64,000 nt of DNA from Azonexus fungiphilus (GTDB taxonomy: Bacteria; Pseudomonadota; Gammaproteobacteria; Burkholderiales; Rhodocyclaceae): positions 149,164 to 213,163 of the forward strand of contig NZ_RBXP01000019.1 of assembly GCF_003634965.1 (NCBI RefSeq), read 5' to 3'. The notes under the pieces were generated by a model. It was not told where the DNA came from. It saw only the letters and a program-made list of their open reading frames with translations, and did not search any database. Position numbers and translations under genes: made by a program. Positions 62,073 through 64,000 of the stretch are shown here, piece after piece (the stretch's first letter is position 1; each line of letters opens with the position of its first letter).

Positions 62073-63689
62073 TCAATCAATTGGTTTAATCGAAGATTCG
62101 ACAATACTCGCACCCAGAGTATCGATTGCCTCGCGGACAAACAGATCGGATTCAATGGCATCGACCGCTAGCGACTGGCGCTCCTGCCGCTGGCGCCCCG
62201 CCGCTGCGGCAGGCGTCTCGGTCGACGGATCGCCGACCTCAATTTTCAGGACAAGTTGGCGCCGGAAATGCTCGGACAAGGCTTGCTGCAGTTTTTCCGG
62301 AGACGGCTTCATCTGCAGGTGCCCAACCCGGGTTGGCAAGCGCAGCAGGCAATGACCTTCGCCGAGATCGCGCAATTCGCAGTTGATTGCCAGTTCCCGA
62401 GCCAGACCGCTCAAGGGTAACGCGGCGACGATCTGGTGCCAGTCACTGAGCGTTGCATCCAGCGCCGGCCGCTCGACAGGGGCCGCAACAGTTGGCGGAG
62501 GAATGACCGCAGAGGGCACGGGAGCAAGCGCAGCAGGTGCGCGCACAGCGACTGGCGCAGCGGGACGAGACAACGGCCTGGCCGACTCGAGCACATCACC
62601 GACCGTCCGCGGCCGAAAGGCGTGCAGACGCATCAGGGTCATCAGGAATCCCGCATGTTCGTCCGGCGCCAATGCCAGTTCGGCGCGCCCAAGGTTGACT
62701 ATCTGATAGGCCAACTGGACGAATTCCGGCGAAAAGGCTGCAGCCAAGGAAAGCAGGCGCTCGCGCTCGGGATCTTCATCGTCAACCGCATTCGGCACAC
62801 ACTGGGCTACCTGGATACGTGTCAGCAGTCCAGCCAGTTCCTGCAAGGCAACCGAAAACGAGAGGCTGCGCACGGCCAGCGTTGTTGCGACATGGAGCAA
62901 GGCCGGGGCATCGGCATCGCGCAGGGCCTCGAGGATCGAGAAAAGATGATCCTGATCGACGTTGCCCAGCATGGCTCGGACCTGCGTTTCGTCTACCTTG
63001 CCGGCTCCATGGGCAATCGCCTGATCGAGCAGCGACAGCGAGTCACGCATGCTGCCCCCTGCCGAGCGGGCGATCAATGCCAGAGCGGCCGCTTCGAAGG
63101 GAATCCCCTCGGCCTGCAGGATATGCGCCAGATGGCCCGAAATCGAGACGGGCGGCATCTGTTTGAGATTGAACTGCAGGCAACGCGACAATACCGTCAC
63201 CGGAATTTTTTGCGGATCGGTTGTCGCCAGGATGAACTTGACATGCTCGGGAGGCTCCTCGAGCGTCTTGAGCATGGCATTGAAGGCCGAAGTCGACAGC
63301 ATGTGGACTTCGTCGATCACATATACCTTGAAACGCCCTCGCGTCGGTGCGTAGACGGCGTTCTCGAGCAATTGCCGCATTTCGTCAACGCGCGTATTGG
63401 TTGCGGCATCGACTTCGAGAAGATCGACAAACCTGCCGGCATCAATCTCCTGGCAAGCGGAGCAGTTACCGCACGGCGTCGCAGTTATCCCGGTTTCGCA
63501 ATTGAGCGACTTGGCAAGGATGCGAGCGATTGTCGTCTTGCCGACGCCACGGGTTCCGGTGAACAGATAGGCATGGTGCAGGCGCTGCTCGGAAAGCGCA
63601 TGAGTCAACGCACGAACAACGTGTTCCTGGCCGACTAATGTCGAGAAATTGCGCGGTCGCCACTTGCGCGCGAGAACCTGATAACTCAT
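62073..63689 (-). CDS. dnaX: DNA polymerase III subunits gamma/tau
   Basis: A 538-residue clamp-loader ATPase. MSYQVLARKWRPRNFSTLVG is the canonical start (63689), followed by GTRGVGKTTIARIL (Walker A), zinc cysteines (CETGITATPCGNCSAC), YVIDEVHMLSTSAFNAMLKT (DExH/Walker B) and sensor SRCLQF. The C-terminal ~170 residues have a Pro/Ala-rich linker and a tau-like domain, shorter than E. coli tau (643). No A-rich programmed-frameshift site is evident, so probably a single product. Confidence 0.96.
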   Translation of the reverse strand: MSYQVLARKWRPRNFSTLVGQEHVVRALTHALSEQRLHHAYLFTGTRGVGKTTIARILAKSLNCETGITATPCGNCSACQEIDAGRFVDLLEVDAATNTRVDEMRQLLENAVYAPTRGRFKVYVIDEVHMLSTSAFNAMLKTLEEPPEHVKFILATTDPQKIPVTVLSRCLQFNLKQMPPVSISGHLAHILQAEGIPFEAAALALIARSAGGSMRDSLSLLDQAIAHGAGKVDETQVRAMLGNVDQDHLFSILEALRDADAPALLHVATTLAVRSLSFSVALQELAGLLTRIQVAQCVPNAVDDEDPERERLLSLAAAFSPEFVQLAYQIVNLGRAELALAPDEHAGFLMTLMRLHAFRPRTVGDVLESARPLSRPAAPVAVRAPAALAPVPSAVIPPPTVAAPVERPALDATLSDWHQIVAALPLSGLARELAINCELRDLGEGHCLLRLPTRVGHLQMKPSPEKLQQALSEHFRRQLVLKIEVGDPSTETPAAAAGRQRQERQSLAVDAIESDLFVREAIDTLGASIVESSIKPID

Positions 63690-63718
63690 GCGCCCCACAC
63701 CAATGCAAAAATGAAAGT

Positions 63719-63818
63719 GGCGAGCCTAACCCCCGGCACTTGCAGTAAATGGCTGTGGCTGCTTCCTTCCGGACCTGACCAGGTTCACCATCCTGCAATG
63801 CGGGGAGACCCGCCGGGA
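63719..63818 (-). ncRNA. ffs: Signal recognition particle RNA (4.5S, bacterial small type)
   Basis: The minus strand contains the conserved SRP apical segment GGTCAGGTCCGGAAGGAAGC, preceded by GGTGAACCT and followed by AGCCACAG. The 5' GGCGGGTCTCCCC and 3' GGGGGTTAGGCTCGCC regions pair to close a ~100-nt hairpin. Ends are approximate. Its position directly upstream of dnaX is common in betaproteobacteria. The 63819-63916 gap beyond it shows no gene. Confidence 0.93.
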
Positions 63819-63916
63819 CGGATTCTAACACAGGCCAAGCCCCTGGGGCCGTGCAAAGACGCCAGATTTCTCCTGCGGTGTATGTGCTTGCCTGAGTTGG
63901 TTTTAGTAAACGGCCA

Positions 63917-63946
63917 AACCCCCTGGCACTGGGTGCGAGGGGGTTT
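63917..63946 (-). terminator. Hairpin terminator after the 5S rRNA
   Basis: Minus-strand AAACCCCCT...AGGGGGTTT stem (9 bp) about 10-15 bases after the 5S 3' end, marking the end of an rRNA operon. Confidence 0.75.
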
Positions 63947-63956
63947 GAGAAATGGG

Positions 63957-64000
63957 AGCCTGGCGGTGACCTACTTTCGCGAGCGAGGTGCTCACTATCA
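63957..64000 (-). rRNA. rrf: 5S ribosomal RNA, partial (3' end only)
   Basis: The minus strand reads TGATAGTGAGCACCTCGC, then TCGCGAAAGTAGGTCACC and GCCAGGC, the conserved 3' third of 5S rRNA. The rest, and the rRNA operon, lie beyond the right edge. Confidence 0.93.

Noticed and set aside
62073..63689. Programmed -1 frameshift in dnaX
   Set aside because: No A-AAA-AAG-type slippery run is visible in the coding strand of the expected region.
1..64000. CRISPR array, prophage, insertion sequence or integron
   Set aside because: No regularly spaced direct repeats, transposase, integrase or phage genes were seen; the dispersed repeat is not regularly spaced.

Overview
The window is a GC-rich, densely packed bacterial chromosome segment, most likely from a betaproteobacterium of the Rhodocyclales (Dechloromonas/Azonexus/Azospira type). 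This is an inference from gene content and order: petABC-sspAB, recR-ybaB-dnaX-ffs, dapA-bamC, a NasT-controlled nitrate-assimilation locus with YbiB next to NasA, and many signalling genes (HDOD, GGDEF, MCP, histidine kinase). I see no prophage, insertion sequence, CRISPR array or plasmid function; this is core chromosome with metabolic islands.

Layout. 1-1.7 kb: end of a glycerol-3-phosphate (ugp-type) locus. 1.8-6.7 kb: lipoprotein, sensor kinase with receiver, RhlE helicase. 6.7-12.2 kb: leftward glcDEF glycolate oxidase operon extended by an HDOD protein and a PP2C phosphatase. 12.3-16.6 kb: CZB-GGDEF cyclase, hydroxypyruvate isomerase and glycerate kinase, cobalamin adenosyltransferase. 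16.6-21.6 kb: HlyD/RbbA/ABC-2 efflux operon behind a TetR-type operator. 21.6-36.3 kb: housekeeping genes (tRNA-Ser, Bax inhibitor-1 homologue, rlmD, bamC-dapA, tilS-accA, alkA, uup) mixed with two further HDOD proteins and a chemoreceptor. 36.4-38.7 kb: tRNA-Arg, selD, spermidine-synthase-like gene. 38.7-43.1 kb: nitrate uptake (nrtABC type) with nasT and cbiX. 43.2-52.0 kb: 2-aminoethylphosphonate (AEP) uptake and degradation island. 52.0-57.2 kb: nitrate reductase NasA, YbiB and a NirB-like flavoprotein. 57.3-64 kb: sspAB, cytochrome bc1, recR-ybaB-dnaX, the SRP RNA and the 3' end of a 5S rRNA.

How the genes work together. The AEP island has a GntR-type regulator divergent from an ABC importer, PhnW transaminase, a glycine-oxidase-like flavoenzyme and PhnX, so AEP nitrogen and phosphorus can both be released. 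It is flanked by two nitrate-assimilation blocks. The nrtA leader carries a hairpin followed by a strong intrinsic terminator, the architecture expected for NasT antitermination.

The most unusual signal is a dispersed short repeat of up to 48 bp. It consists of two palindromic arms built on TGACGGTCGACCGTCA around an A-rich core, and it occurs both between genes and in frame inside genes (glcE twice, the RbbA-type linker, the nrtB N-terminus, probably nasA). One copy at the phnW/flavoenzyme junction supplies the last codons and stop of one gene and the start of the next. I do not recognise it as a named element.
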